From positions 62,001 to 126,000 of the forward strand of contig JAFRQM010000049.1 of assembly GCA_017428625.1 (NCBI GenBank): a stretch of DNA of 64,000 bases, written 5' to 3'. The DNA is from Clostridia bacterium. GTDB lineage: Bacteria > Bacillota > Clostridia > Oscillospirales > Acutalibacteraceae. Under the pieces are notes generated by a model. It was not told the origin of the DNA and ran no database searches. It saw only the letters and a list, made by a program, of their open reading frames with translations. A program made the position numbers and the translations under genes. This document shows positions 27,791 to 35,239 of the stretch, piece after piece; position 1 is the stretch's first letter, and every line of letters begins with the position of its first letter.

Positions 27791-29517
27791 TATTTTACTA
27801 CATCCCAGGAGAAATGGTCGGTATGAAGGAGTTCATGCGCCTTGTGCGAAAGAGGCTTGCCGAAATACTCCTCATAAACCTTGAGAACTGCGGGGTTTTC
27901 GTGTGAAAACCTGACAGGATTGTTTTTGTCGAGTGTATAGAGGTTTTCATCTCTTGCCTGCGCAAGTTCCTCGCCGTCGTGAATGGGCTGACCTCCTCCT
28001 CCGCCGCAGCCGCCGGGGCACGCCATAATCTCAACAAAATCATAACTGACTTTACCTGCGCGGATTGCTTCAAGAAGAGCTCTTGTGTTAGCAAGACCGC
28101 TTGCTACGGCAACATTTACTGTTGTGCCGTCAATGTCAATCTGAGCTTCTCTCCAGGGGCCGTCAAAACCTCTGACAGACCTGAATGCATCCGGGTCTGG
28201 TTTTTTGCCGGTTACAAGATAATACGCGCTCCTCAGGGCAGCCTCCATAACACCGCCAGTTGCTCCGAAAATAACGGCTGCGCCGGAACCGTCGCCGAGA
28301 GGTGAATCAAAATCTTCCTCCTCAAGAGCAGCGACATCAATGTTTGAGGCTTTTATAAGTCTGTCAACTTCTCTTGTTGTGAGAACAACATCAACATCTT
28401 TTTCACCTGAACCGTTAAGTGTTTCAATGTCACACTCGCTCTTTTTTGAAGTGCAGGGCATTATGGAAACTGAGAATATGTTTTCAGGCGCAACGCCGGC
28501 TTTTTCGGTAAAATATGTTTTGGTAACCGCGCCGAACATAGCCTGAGGAGATTTTGCGGTTGAGAGCATATTAACCATATCGGGATATTCCGTTTTGATA
28601 AAACGCACCCATCCGGGGCAGCAGGATGTAAACATCGGGAATTTGTTTTCTTCCCTGTGAGTGAGTTTTTCAATAAACTCACTGCCTTCCTCCATTATTG
28701 TCAAGTCAGCAGAAAAGTTGGTGTCAAAAATATAATCGAAACCGATTTTGCGAAGTGCGCTTACAAGTTTTTTTACAGTCGCGTCTTCGCGTTTAACCCC
28801 GAGATGTTCGCCCCATGCGGCTCTTACTGCAGGCGCAATCTGAACAACGGTAACTTTTTTCTCATCTTCAAGCGCGCAGATGACTTTTGCCGTGTCATCT
28901 CTTTCATGAAGCGCTCCGACGGGGCAGTGGGTGATGCACTGACCGCACAGCGAACAATGAACGCCGTCAATGGTCTTACCGCCGGCAACACCTACCGTGG
29001 TGTGTGAGCCGGTGCCTTTGAGGTCCCAGATGTTAAGTGACTGAACCTTGTCGCAAATCTGTATGCAGCGCATACATTTAATGCACTTTGATTCTTCTCT
29101 GATAAGCGGAAATTCGTAATTCCAGTTGTTTTTTGCAGGTGTTTCGGTAAAAGGGTTGCTTGTGATTCCGAACTTTTCAGAAAGGCTCTGCAAAGTGCAG
29201 TTGCCGTTTCTGTAGCAGGATGTGCATTTGCTGTCGTGCTGTGAAAGAATAAGCTGAAGGTTTGTTTTTCTCGCCTTTCTGACTTTGGGACTGTCGGTAT
29301 AAACAACCATTCCCTCTTCAACGGGGTTGTTGCAGGCAGCACGGAGTTTTTCCGTCCCTTCAATTTCAACAACACAGATTCTGCAGGCGCCTATTTCGTT
29401 TAAATCCTTCAAATAACAGAGCGTGGGTATATTGATTCCAACTTTGGCGGCTGCTTCAAGTATTGTGGTGTTTTCGGGCACGCTTACGGCAATGCCGTCT
29501 ATTTTAAGGTTTACCAT
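27790..29517 (-). CDS. [FeFe] hydrogenase catalytic subunit (HndD/HydA-like, group A)
   Basis: 575 residues. Domain order: [2Fe-2S] ferredoxin (Cys 34, 45, 48, 62), His-ligated [4Fe-4S] (H94, C98, C101, C107), two-cluster ferredoxin (Cys 145-155 and 188-198), then the H-cluster domain with TSCCPGW (about 298), MPCTSKKSE (about 353) and MACPGGCGGGGGQP (about 500), and the C-terminal small subunit region (YFGKPLSHKAHELLHT). It reduces protons to H2 in the cytoplasm during fermentation. Its start overlaps the upstream flavoprotein gene by 7 bp, so the two are coupled. Maturases HydEFG are not in the window. Confidence 0.96.
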   Translation of the reverse strand: MVNLKIDGIAVSVPENTTILEAAAKVGINIPTLCYLKDLNEIGACRICVVEIEGTEKLRAACNNPVEEGMVVYTDSPKVRKARKTNLQLILSQHDSKCTSCYRNGNCTLQSLSEKFGITSNPFTETPAKNNWNYEFPLIREESKCIKCMRCIQICDKVQSLNIWDLKGTGSHTTVGVAGGKTIDGVHCSLCGQCITHCPVGALHERDDTAKVICALEDEKKVTVVQIAPAVRAAWGEHLGVKREDATVKKLVSALRKIGFDYIFDTNFSADLTIMEEGSEFIEKLTHREENKFPMFTSCCPGWVRFIKTEYPDMVNMLSTAKSPQAMFGAVTKTYFTEKAGVAPENIFSVSIMPCTSKKSECDIETLNGSGEKDVDVVLTTREVDRLIKASNIDVAALEEEDFDSPLGDGSGAAVIFGATGGVMEAALRSAYYLVTGKKPDPDAFRSVRGFDGPWREAQIDIDGTTVNVAVASGLANTRALLEAIRAGKVSYDFVEIMACPGGCGGGGGQPIHDGEELAQARDENLYTLDKNNPVRFSHENPAVLKVYEEYFGKPLSHKAHELLHTDHFSWDVVK

Positions 29518-31346
29518 TTAAAGCACCTGCCTCCTCTGAATTTTCCGTAGCCGAAGTGGTCACATCCAAGACATCTTGAACTTTCCTGCATAACTTCCTG
29601 TTCGGTCATACATTTTTCCATAAGGTCAAAGTCGTGTTTTCTTTCATCCGCGTCTCTTTCTTTCATTGTAACTCTGCCGCAGGCAGGTCTGTCGTGAAGC
29701 GATGGCGCGGGTATTTCAACATCAAGTTTAATTTCGTGGTCGAATCCAAGGTATTTGTCAATGTTTCTTGCCGCAACCTTGCCTGCTGCTATTGCCTTGA
29801 TTACGGTTGCGGGGCCGGTCGCACAGTCGCCTCCGCAGAATACGCCGGGAACATTCTCAAAATCGCATTCATCCGAAGCCGCGATGGTATCCCATTTAAG
29901 GGGCAGACCGAACTCGCCGAACGGCGCGCTCTCTATTGCCTGACCGATTGCAACAATTATAATATCCGCATCGAGTTTTACTTCAGGTTCATCAGCCGCC
30001 TTAACACCGGGTCTGCCGTCTCTGCTGATGTTTGAAATTATTTGGGGCTGGCAAATAAGATATTTCGCGTTACCGTTTTCATCGCCTTCAACCCGAACGG
30101 GAGCCATCATTGTGACAGGCTCGCAGCCTTCCGCTATTGCACCTTCAACTTCTTCGGCAAGCGCTGTCATATCAGCCTGACGCCTTCTGTAAACTATGCT
30201 GACTTTTTCAGCTCCGAGTCTTACAGATGACCTCGCAGCGTCCATAGCAACATTACCGCCGCCGACAACGCAGACTTTTTTGCCGCTGAAATCAGGCTTT
30301 TCTCCGTCACCGATTTTGCGAAGCAGCGAAACCGCTGGAATAACGCCGTTAAGGTTCTCTCCGTCAATGCGGAGTTTTTTATCCGAATGTGCGCCGATTG
30401 TTATAAATGTTGCGTCAGCACCTTCAACAATTTCTGTTATGGAAATATCTTTGCCTATATCTGTGTTGAGGTGCAGATTGACACCTGTTTCAAGAATAAC
30501 ATTTATTTCGTCAGTCAGAGTCTTTTCGGGAAGACGGTAGTCGGGAATACCGTAGCGAAGCATTCCGCCGGCATGACTTCTTTTTTCATAAACATCAACA
30601 CGGTGCCCCATAAGCGCAAGGTAATATGCGGCAGTAAGTCCCGCAGGTCCGGCACCGATTACCGCAACTTTTTTGCCTGTGGGTTCTCCGCAACCAGGGG
30701 CAGGCACATGCCCTGCTTTTTCGGCAGCGTATCTTTTAATTCCCCTGATGTTTACGGCGTCATCAACAAGATTGCGCTTACACCCAGTTTCACAGGGATG
30801 TTCGCAGATAAGACCGCAGACTGAAGGGAAGGGGTTGTCTTTTCGTATAAGCCTGATTGCGTCTGCGTATCTTCCGTTTGAAACAAGCGCAATGTAACCG
30901 GGAATATCGACCTGAGCGGGGCAGAGAGCGGAGCAGGGAACAGGCTGTTCCTCTCTTGCGCTGCACCAGTTTTTTCTTATATGGCTTTCATAATCATCCC
31001 TGAAGGCGCGCACAGCCGTAAGAGCCATCTCACCCGCAATGTAACCGATAGCGCAGTCTGCGCTGTCTGCAATTACGGCGGCGGTTGACTCAATGAGGCT
31101 GAGATCCTGCATTTCCCCGTTGCCTTCCAGTATTTTTTCATGTATTTCGCCGAGTTTTTTTAGACCGACTCTGCACGGCACACACTTTCCGCAGCTTTGA
31201 GTCAGGCAGGTCTTGATATAAGCGGCGACTGTGTCAACCGGGCAGATACCCTGCGCGGCGGCAGGCAGCCAGTTTCCTACCGATTTAGCAAGACCTTCAA
31301 GCGCGACAGTTGAAGCGCTTTTGTTTGTAAGACTTAATCTGTCCAA
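29511..31346 (-). CDS. NuoF C-terminal domain fused to GltD/NfnB-like flavoprotein, hydrogenase partner
   Basis: 611 residues. Residues about 20-120 match the [4Fe-4S] tail of NuoF/HydB (CGKCVPCRVGL at 52-62, Cys 98), but the FMN- and NADH-binding part of NuoF is absent. Residues about 128-210 form a Cys-rich Fer4_20-type domain (C138, C142, C177, C181, C185, C189). An FAD site GAGPAGLTAAYYLA follows (231 on), then an NAD(P) site GGGNVAMDAARSSVRLG (about 365), as in GltD and NfnB. A C-terminal CLGCDHF motif ends the protein. It probably feeds NAD(P)H electrons to the adjacent hydrogenase; cofactor specificity is unknown. Confidence 0.88.
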   Translation of the reverse strand: MDRLSLTNKSASTVALEGLAKSVGNWLPAAAQGICPVDTVAAYIKTCLTQSCGKCVPCRVGLKKLGEIHEKILEGNGEMQDLSLIESTAAVIADSADCAIGYIAGEMALTAVRAFRDDYESHIRKNWCSAREEQPVPCSALCPAQVDIPGYIALVSNGRYADAIRLIRKDNPFPSVCGLICEHPCETGCKRNLVDDAVNIRGIKRYAAEKAGHVPAPGCGEPTGKKVAVIGAGPAGLTAAYYLALMGHRVDVYEKRSHAGGMLRYGIPDYRLPEKTLTDEINVILETGVNLHLNTDIGKDISITEIVEGADATFITIGAHSDKKLRIDGENLNGVIPAVSLLRKIGDGEKPDFSGKKVCVVGGGNVAMDAARSSVRLGAEKVSIVYRRRQADMTALAEEVEGAIAEGCEPVTMMAPVRVEGDENGNAKYLICQPQIISNISRDGRPGVKAADEPEVKLDADIIIVAIGQAIESAPFGEFGLPLKWDTIAASDECDFENVPGVFCGGDCATGPATVIKAIAAGKVAARNIDKYLGFDHEIKLDVEIPAPSLHDRPACGRVTMKERDADERKHDFDLMEKCMTEQEVMQESSRCLGCDHFGYGKFRGGRCFKW

Positions 31347-31452
31347 ACCGTAACCCTCCGTGAAATTCTTTAATTTAAAGTGCTATATTATATATTACTA
31401 AAATACATATTTTTTTTCAAGTCCAAAAAATTTATTTTAAAAGCACAAACTG

Positions 31453-31481
31453 TTGACAGTGAACACAGTTCGGGTTAATAT
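31453..31481 (+). promoter_or_regulatory. Promoter of the TIM-barrel glycosidase-like gene
   Basis: TTGACA (31453-31458), 17 bp, TAATAT (31476-31481), 20 bp before the start codon region. Confidence 0.75.
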
Positions 31482-31501
31482 CTGTTAAAAGAGGTGTTTT
31501 T

Positions 31502-32725
31502 ATGTTGAACAGTATTCTCGGTTTTCTGCTTGCTCTCATTGTTCCGCTTGCAAATATCATTATTTTTCCGTTCACGGGTTTTGTAAGTCTGAACTCTTAT
31601 CAGCTTCAGCAGCAAGCAGGTGGCTTCATTAAAGGAGTTTGTCACCAGACTGATGATTACGATATGATTCTTGACGCGAATATAAATTATATCCGTGAGG
31701 ATGTCCCTTTCCCGTTTGATGAAAACGGAAATATAAATTATTTTTATGATTTGTGGAAAAAAGAGATGCAGGGATACATTGACAAAGGCATAAAGGTTTT
31801 CGTCGTAACCCCTTACCCTAAAGATTACATTGCGCACGGTATGGATATCCGCAAAGAAGAGGATATTGAAAAAATAAAAGCTGTCGCGGAGTTTTATATT
31901 AAAGACTTGCGCGGAATTGCGAGCGCTTATCAGATAACAAACGAAATGGGCGTTGACAGGTTCACTTCACCTCTTACAATGGATGAAGCGGCTCTTTTCA
32001 TCGGTGAACAGCTCAAAGCAATGGCTCCGCTCGCCGAGGATGAACTTCTCGGCTACAATCTCGGCGGGCCCGGCTTCTATTCGCTTTCTTTCAAAATGCT
32101 CAAATATAATAAGTATTGTGACTATATCGGTTGCGACCTCTATCTAGGCTCATTCGAAAATATCATCAAAAATATTGACACTTATTTTTCGGTTCTCAGT
32201 CTGGTCAGGGCAATAACACAAAAACCGATTATTATGGCGGAATTCGGCTATATCGGTTACGGCGAGCCCAAAACGGAACAGGAGAAAAAGGAGATTCTGC
32301 AAAGTTACGGTTTCGACAGTGAAGAAGATGTCAGAAAAGATGTCAACACCTTTATTTCCCGACTGCCTTACGACCTGCGTGAAGAAATTGAAAGAATTTA
32401 TGCCGATAAAACGGATGAAGAAAAATTTGACCTCCTTTTCCATGATGAATACGCAAATCATATCTACCGTGAACTTCAGGAGGGCACAGGGCTTTACGGC
32501 TTTACGCATACTCCCGAAGGTCAGGCGGAGTTTTATTCCTATCTGATTCCGAGACTACGGGCGTTGCCGTGGTGTATCGGTGCGTTTATCTATATGTGGC
32601 ACGACAGCGAAAGATGCTATGTCTGCGGTCAAAGCGACTGTCCCGTAGAAACAGGCTGGGGCATAGTTGACGGCGAAGGCAACCCAAAACCCGCGTATTA
32701 CGCCGTGCAGAAAGCATTTGCATAA
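31502..32725 (+). CDS. Glycoside hydrolase clan GH-A-like protein
   Basis: 407 residues. A hydrophobic N-terminus (about 1-30) suggests membrane anchoring or export. A TIM-barrel pattern follows: YIREDVPF, a first catalytic Glu candidate in QITNEMG (about 147, Asn-Glu typical of clan A acid/base) and a second in IIMAEFGYIG (about 246, nucleophile position). C-terminal residues CYVCGQSDCP suggest a small metal or disulfide loop. The GH family and substrate are not identifiable by eye. The gene is a single unit with a strong promoter and terminator. Confidence 0.7.
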   Translation: MLNSILGFLLALIVPLANIIIFPFTGFVSLNSYQLQQQAGGFIKGVCHQTDDYDMILDANINYIREDVPFPFDENGNINYFYDLWKKEMQGYIDKGIKVFVVTPYPKDYIAHGMDIRKEEDIEKIKAVAEFYIKDLRGIASAYQITNEMGVDRFTSPLTMDEAALFIGEQLKAMAPLAEDELLGYNLGGPGFYSLSFKMLKYNKYCDYIGCDLYLGSFENIIKNIDTYFSVLSLVRAITQKPIIMAEFGYIGYGEPKTEQEKKEILQSYGFDSEEDVRKDVNTFISRLPYDLREEIERIYADKTDEEKFDLLFHDEYANHIYRELQEGTGLYGFTHTPEGQAEFYSYLIPRLRALPWCIGAFIYMWHDSERCYVCGQSDCPVETGWGIVDGEGNPKPAYYAVQKAFA

Positions 32726-32727
32726 TT

Positions 32728-32769
32728 ACACAAAAAACCGCTGAGATATTTCCCGGCGGTTTTTTGTGT
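32728..32769. terminator. Bidirectional terminator after the GH-A-like gene
   Basis: 14 bp stem ACACAAAAAACCGC (32728-32741) with its complement (32756-32769), so A and U tracts flank the GC part on both strands. Confidence 0.8.
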
Positions 32770-32790
32770 TGGCTTTTTAAAAACAATATA

Positions 32791-32824
32791 AAAAAAGTTC
32801 AACGCAAAAGCACTGAACTTTTTT
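32791..32824 (-). terminator. Displaced terminator of the tRNA-Pro gene
   Basis: On the minus strand an 11 bp stem AAAAAAGTTCA (32824-32814) with its complement (32801-32791) encloses a 12 nt loop and runs into a T tract. It lies directly beyond the left copy of the tRNA 3' end, exactly where the terminator of an uninterrupted tRNA-Pro would be. The integrative element now separates it from the tRNA by 6.3 kb. Confidence 0.7.
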
Positions 32825-32825
32825 A

Positions 32826-32848
32826 TGGTCCGAGTGGCGAGACTTGAA
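32826..32848. repeat. attL: left 23 bp copy of the tRNA-Pro 3' end
   Basis: Identical over 23 bp to 39137-39159; it begins TGGTCCGAGTGG (the CCA end and acceptor arm on the minus strand) and ends ACTTGAA. Homology stops on both sides. It marks the element's left boundary. Confidence 0.9.
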
Positions 32849-32860
32849 GTCCTGATTTGT

Positions 32861-32999
32861 CGTTTCATTGCTTTTCATTCCGTTTCATTTCGGAGCGGAA
32901 AACCCTTGTAAATAAAGGACTTTGAGGCTTTGTCCATTTCATACCATTTCATTTTGTGTTAAATCTTTTCACAAAAATAAACATCAAATAAACATCAAA
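32861..32999. other. Left integrase/excisionase arm: phased TTTCATT repeats and shared arm sites
   Basis: Three TTTCATT copies start at 32863, 32873 and 32883, exactly 10 bp apart; two more TTTCAT copies start at 32937 and 32947. Three further elements also occur in the right arm: AACCCTTG-containing 19-mer (32901-32919), ATTTTGTGTTAAA (32951-32963, inverted on the right) and a 24-mer carrying two ATAAACATCAAA units (32976-32999). This fills most of the 380 bp gene-free stretch after 32725. Typical of recombination-protein binding arms. Confidence 0.65.
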
Positions 33000-33006
33000 A
33001 AAGCAC

Positions 33007-33060
33007 CGGAGCGGTCAACCGTTATGACCTGCCAGGTCCTGACCTTCGGTAACCGCTCCG
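33007..33060 (+). other. Hairpin region upstream of the left-end small gene
   Basis: CGGAGCGGT (33007-33015) pairs with ACCGCTCCG (33052-33060); inside, ACCG pairs with CGGT and GACCT-GCC-AGGTC forms an apical stem. No U-tract follows, so it is not a plain terminator. It may be a leader or regulatory RNA for the 68-residue gene. Confidence 0.45.
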
Positions 33061-33107
33061 CCGTGACTCAACACAATGTATTATAACACAAAAGGAGATT
33101 TTGCACA

Positions 33108-33314
33108 ATGGAAAATATTGAAAACACAAAAATCACAATCGACTTTGAGGAATACCTTGATTTGATGAAATCAATATCAGAGGTCAAAGCACTTTCAAAC
33201 ATAATTGCTGACACCCTGCCAAACATTACGGACCCTGAAAAAAGCGATGATTTATTCACAACGATATATCATTTATTTGATATGATATCGGCAATCGAAA
33301 CAGACGGTTTTTAA
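33108..33314 (+). CDS. Small acidic hypothetical protein of the integrative element
   Basis: 68 residues with AAAGGAGA nine to ten bases upstream of the ATG. Acidic, predicted mostly helical (ITIDFEEYLDLMKSISEVKA), no membrane segment. It is the only plus-strand gene at the left end, placed between a hairpin and a strong terminator, an autonomous position often used by cargo genes of phages and satellites. Function unknown. Confidence 0.65.
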   Translation: MENIENTKITIDFEEYLDLMKSISEVKALSNIIADTLPNITDPEKSDDLFTTIYHLFDMISAIETDGF

Positions 33315-33330
33315 TCTAAAAAAGACAACA

Positions 33331-33360
33331 ACCGGGGCGGTTTTCCGCTCCGGTTTTCTT
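33331..33360 (+). terminator. Terminator after the left-end small gene
   Basis: 10 bp stem ACCGGGGCGG (33331-33340) with CCGCTCCGGT (33345-33354), one G-U pair, loop TTTT, followed by TTTCTT. Confidence 0.8.
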
Positions 33361-33455
33361 TCCGCTTGCGCCCCGCTTTCAAGCGGAAAAATGACACCTG
33401 TAATTTTTGCTTTTTTATCCGCTATCGTTCCGCTATCAAGCAGAGAAACATATAA

Positions 33456-33917
33456 TCAGTTTTCATACTCTGAATATATCCGATTTAAATTGTTTAATCC
33501 GGATTTTTGTATGATAAAAATACGGCGTAAATATGATTCTTCTTTGTCGTTGAAATCGGCTTGACTGCCGAACATTATATTGTTTATTTCTTCCCATTTG
33601 AAAAGGTCTATATAACGGCTTTTAATTACATCTCGTTCTTTTGCTGATTCAAGTTTGTTAATCAGACTGTTTATTTTCTTATATTCCGCTTTTACATTCT
33701 GCTGCGCTTCTTCAAGCTCTTCTTTGAGGTCAAGTACAACAGCAATCTGATGTGACAGCCGGTCAACCTCCGGTGAAGGATTTTTCGGCATATCAGACAG
33801 GCGAACACCGCCGACACGATATATTTTGTCTTCAAGGGCTTCTATTCTGTCACACAGATAATTTATATCATCTACTTTTTCACGATATGACAATAAATAA
33901 TCTTTAACATCCGGCAT
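33456..33917 (-). CDS. DUF1492/ArpU-like phage sigma-like regulator
   Basis: 153 residues starting MPDVKDYLLSYREKVDDINY, with AAAGGA upstream. The architecture is that of DUF1492-type phage proteins: an N-terminal coiled coil, the Pro-containing LSDMPKNPSPEVDRL segment, a second coiled coil, and a C-terminal sigma-region-4-like part (RDVIKSRYIDLFKWEEINNI). Relatives sit before the packaging or late genes and act as late transcription regulators. Here it is the last gene of the leftward operon and nothing late follows. The frame is open upstream to 34160, but that part runs through a structured region and is not taken as coding. Confidence 0.7.
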   Translation of the reverse strand: MPDVKDYLLSYREKVDDINYLCDRIEALEDKIYRVGGVRLSDMPKNPSPEVDRLSHQIAVVLDLKEELEEAQQNVKAEYKKINSLINKLESAKERDVIKSRYIDLFKWEEINNIMFGSQADFNDKEESYLRRIFIIQKSGLNNLNRIYSEYEN

Positions 33918-33999
33918 TATTTCAACATTCCTTTCTGTTCTGCCGTCTCCCTGCTGAACAGCAGGGCAAACAGTATTATTATTTGCCGTAAAAAGCCAA

Positions 34000-34079
34000 G
34001 AAAAGCCCGTTAATGAAGTTTTTACAATTCGGGGTATCGCTACACCCTGTAATCTGTAAACGCTCATAGCGGGCTTTTC
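34000..34079 (-). ncRNA. Candidate structured RNA
   Basis: A 10 bp outer stem GAAAAGCCCG (34079-34070) with CGGGCTTTTC (34009-34000) encloses a ~60 nt region containing a second hairpin GGGTGT-AGCG-ATACCC. A TTGGCTTTTT stretch follows the 3' arm on the minus strand, resembling an intrinsic terminator. It lies in a 240 bp interval between two element genes. The strand is inferred from the U-rich side; expression is unproven. Confidence 0.4.
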
Positions 34080-34159
34080 CTGTATGGTAGGTAATAAGAA
34101 CGGTGTATAATGACTACACGGCAGAAATATTATATCATATTCGCCGAGTTTACACAACA

Positions 34160-34375
34160 TTATTCACGGTCAATTTTACATTCACCGTCATAGTCTTCAA
34201 AACAAACAAACTTACCTATATCAACGCTCTTAGCGTCTGGGTGGTCTTCGATATACTTTATAACTTCGTCCGTCATATCATATTCCCTCGCAAGGGCGCA
34301 AGTGCAAAACACAAAACCCTTATCAGGGAATATGTCAATCAACATATCCATTAACTTATCTTCTGCATTAGTCAT
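34160..34375 (-). CDS. Small hypothetical protein of the integrative element
   Basis: 71 residues, acidic, no membrane segment. The start overlaps the stop of the upstream gene by four bases (ATGA), supporting translation. The sequence has a helical first half (MTNAEDKLMDMLIDIFPDKG) and Cys 24/26 in FCTCALAREYDM. No family recognised. Confidence 0.65.
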   Translation of the reverse strand: MTNAEDKLMDMLIDIFPDKGFVFCTCALAREYDMTDEVIKYIEDHPDAKSVDIGKFVCFEDYDGECKIDRE

Positions 34376-34761
34376 TTTTGCATTTTCCTTTCAAGTTTAT
34401 CAATTAAATCTTCATTACCGACAATATCAATTCTTTTATAAATATCATAATCCCCAAAACCGTTATTTACAAAAAAATAGTATTTGTCTTTAACTTCAAT
34501 TCCGCACTGTTGCCCTACTTTACCGGAAAATCTTTTGTGATACCAAGTGCTTATCTCTGAATTGATATGTGCTTTTTCTTTGTTTGGAATTGAATAACCG
34601 TTTGCTGATTTTGCCTTACGGTGTCCCCACTTCATACCCTTTACACCGTAATCTGAATTATATCTTTTAACGGTCTTACCGTCAATCGATTTCAGATATT
34701 TTTTTACCTGCAAATGTCTTTTTCTGATTTCTTCCAAATGCTTCAACATTTCTTTTTTCAT
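34372..34761 (-). CDS. Small protein with phage-head YGVKGMKWG motif
   Basis: 129 residues, basic. A helical N-terminus (MLKHLEEIRKRHLQVKKYL) is followed by DYGVKGMKWGHRKAK (about 38-52). The VKGMKWG motif is characteristic of short segments found in phage head and prohead-associated proteins of Bacillota. The C-terminal half is an unassigned domain with many aromatic residues (YYFFVNNGFGDYDIYKR). In the absence of structural genes this could be a protein that acts on a helper phage capsid, or a leftover of a prophage. AGGCGGTGAGA precedes the start. Confidence 0.7.
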   Translation of the reverse strand: MKKEMLKHLEEIRKRHLQVKKYLKSIDGKTVKRYNSDYGVKGMKWGHRKAKSANGYSIPNKEKAHINSEISTWYHKRFSGKVGQQCGIEVKDKYYFFVNNGFGDYDIYKRIDIVGNEDLIDKLERKMQK

Positions 34762-34801
34762 ATTCTCACCGCCTTTTATTAAGTATTCGAGCTGCGCACC
34801 G

Positions 34802-35239
34802 TCAACTGTTCATATCAAAAAAATTATACAGAACATCATTGAAACGCTTTACAAAGTTTTCATTGTGTTCACGCTCTGACAGGTGGCATAATTCGTGAAG
34901 AAATACAGAATACTGATACATTGCAGGAGCGGTCAACAAATTTGTTGACATCCCGATAATTGCTTTTGTTTTTGAAATACTTATATTAATACCGTTGAAG
35001 TCTTTGACCTCCCCGGTTTGCTCTGATTCTTCATAAAGGAATACGCCTATCAAATCGAGGTTATCACCTGTTGAATTATATGACATTAAACACCGTGATA
35101 TGATATTCTGCATAATCTTCTGTTCAAGCTTTGTTATATTCTCTATCGGCTTAACATTAAAGCGTTTTGCAACTTCACAGGTTTTATAATAACTATATTT
35201 ATTGAGGTATTCCCCTAAATCAAAAAAGAAATTATCCAT
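34802..35239 (-). CDS. Small zincin-type metallopeptidase-like protein (HExxH)
   Basis: 145 residues. The start is ATG at 35239, eight bases after GGAGG; the longer frame to 35293 lies within the upstream gene. The motif FLHELCHLSEREHNENF (about 113-129) gives HExxH-x5-H, as in SprT/YgjP/DUF45-like zinc enzymes. The rest is helical (YLNKYSYYKTCEVAKRFNV). Possibly a metal-dependent peptidase acting on a regulator or on a phage/host protein; the substrate is unknown. It overlaps its upstream neighbour by 8 bp. Confidence 0.65.
   Translation of the reverse strand: MDNFFFDLGEYLNKYSYYKTCEVAKRFNVKPIENITKLEQKIMQNIISRCLMSYNSTGDNLDLIGVFLYEESEQTGEVKDFNGINISISKTKAIIGMSTNLLTAPAMYQYSVFLHELCHLSEREHNENFVKRFNDVLYNFFDMNS

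Noticed and set aside
32728..32769. Left boundary of the integrative element at the terminator after the GH-A-like gene
   Set aside because: The 23 bp repeat at 32826 and the tRNA terminator at 32791-32824 place the junction further right, so this terminator belongs to the host gene.
33456..34160. A single 234-codon frame covering the DUF1492-like gene plus upstream DNA
   Set aside because: The family-typical protein begins at 33917 with its own AAAGGA. The upstream part runs through strong inverted repeats, so it is better read as non-coding or structured RNA.
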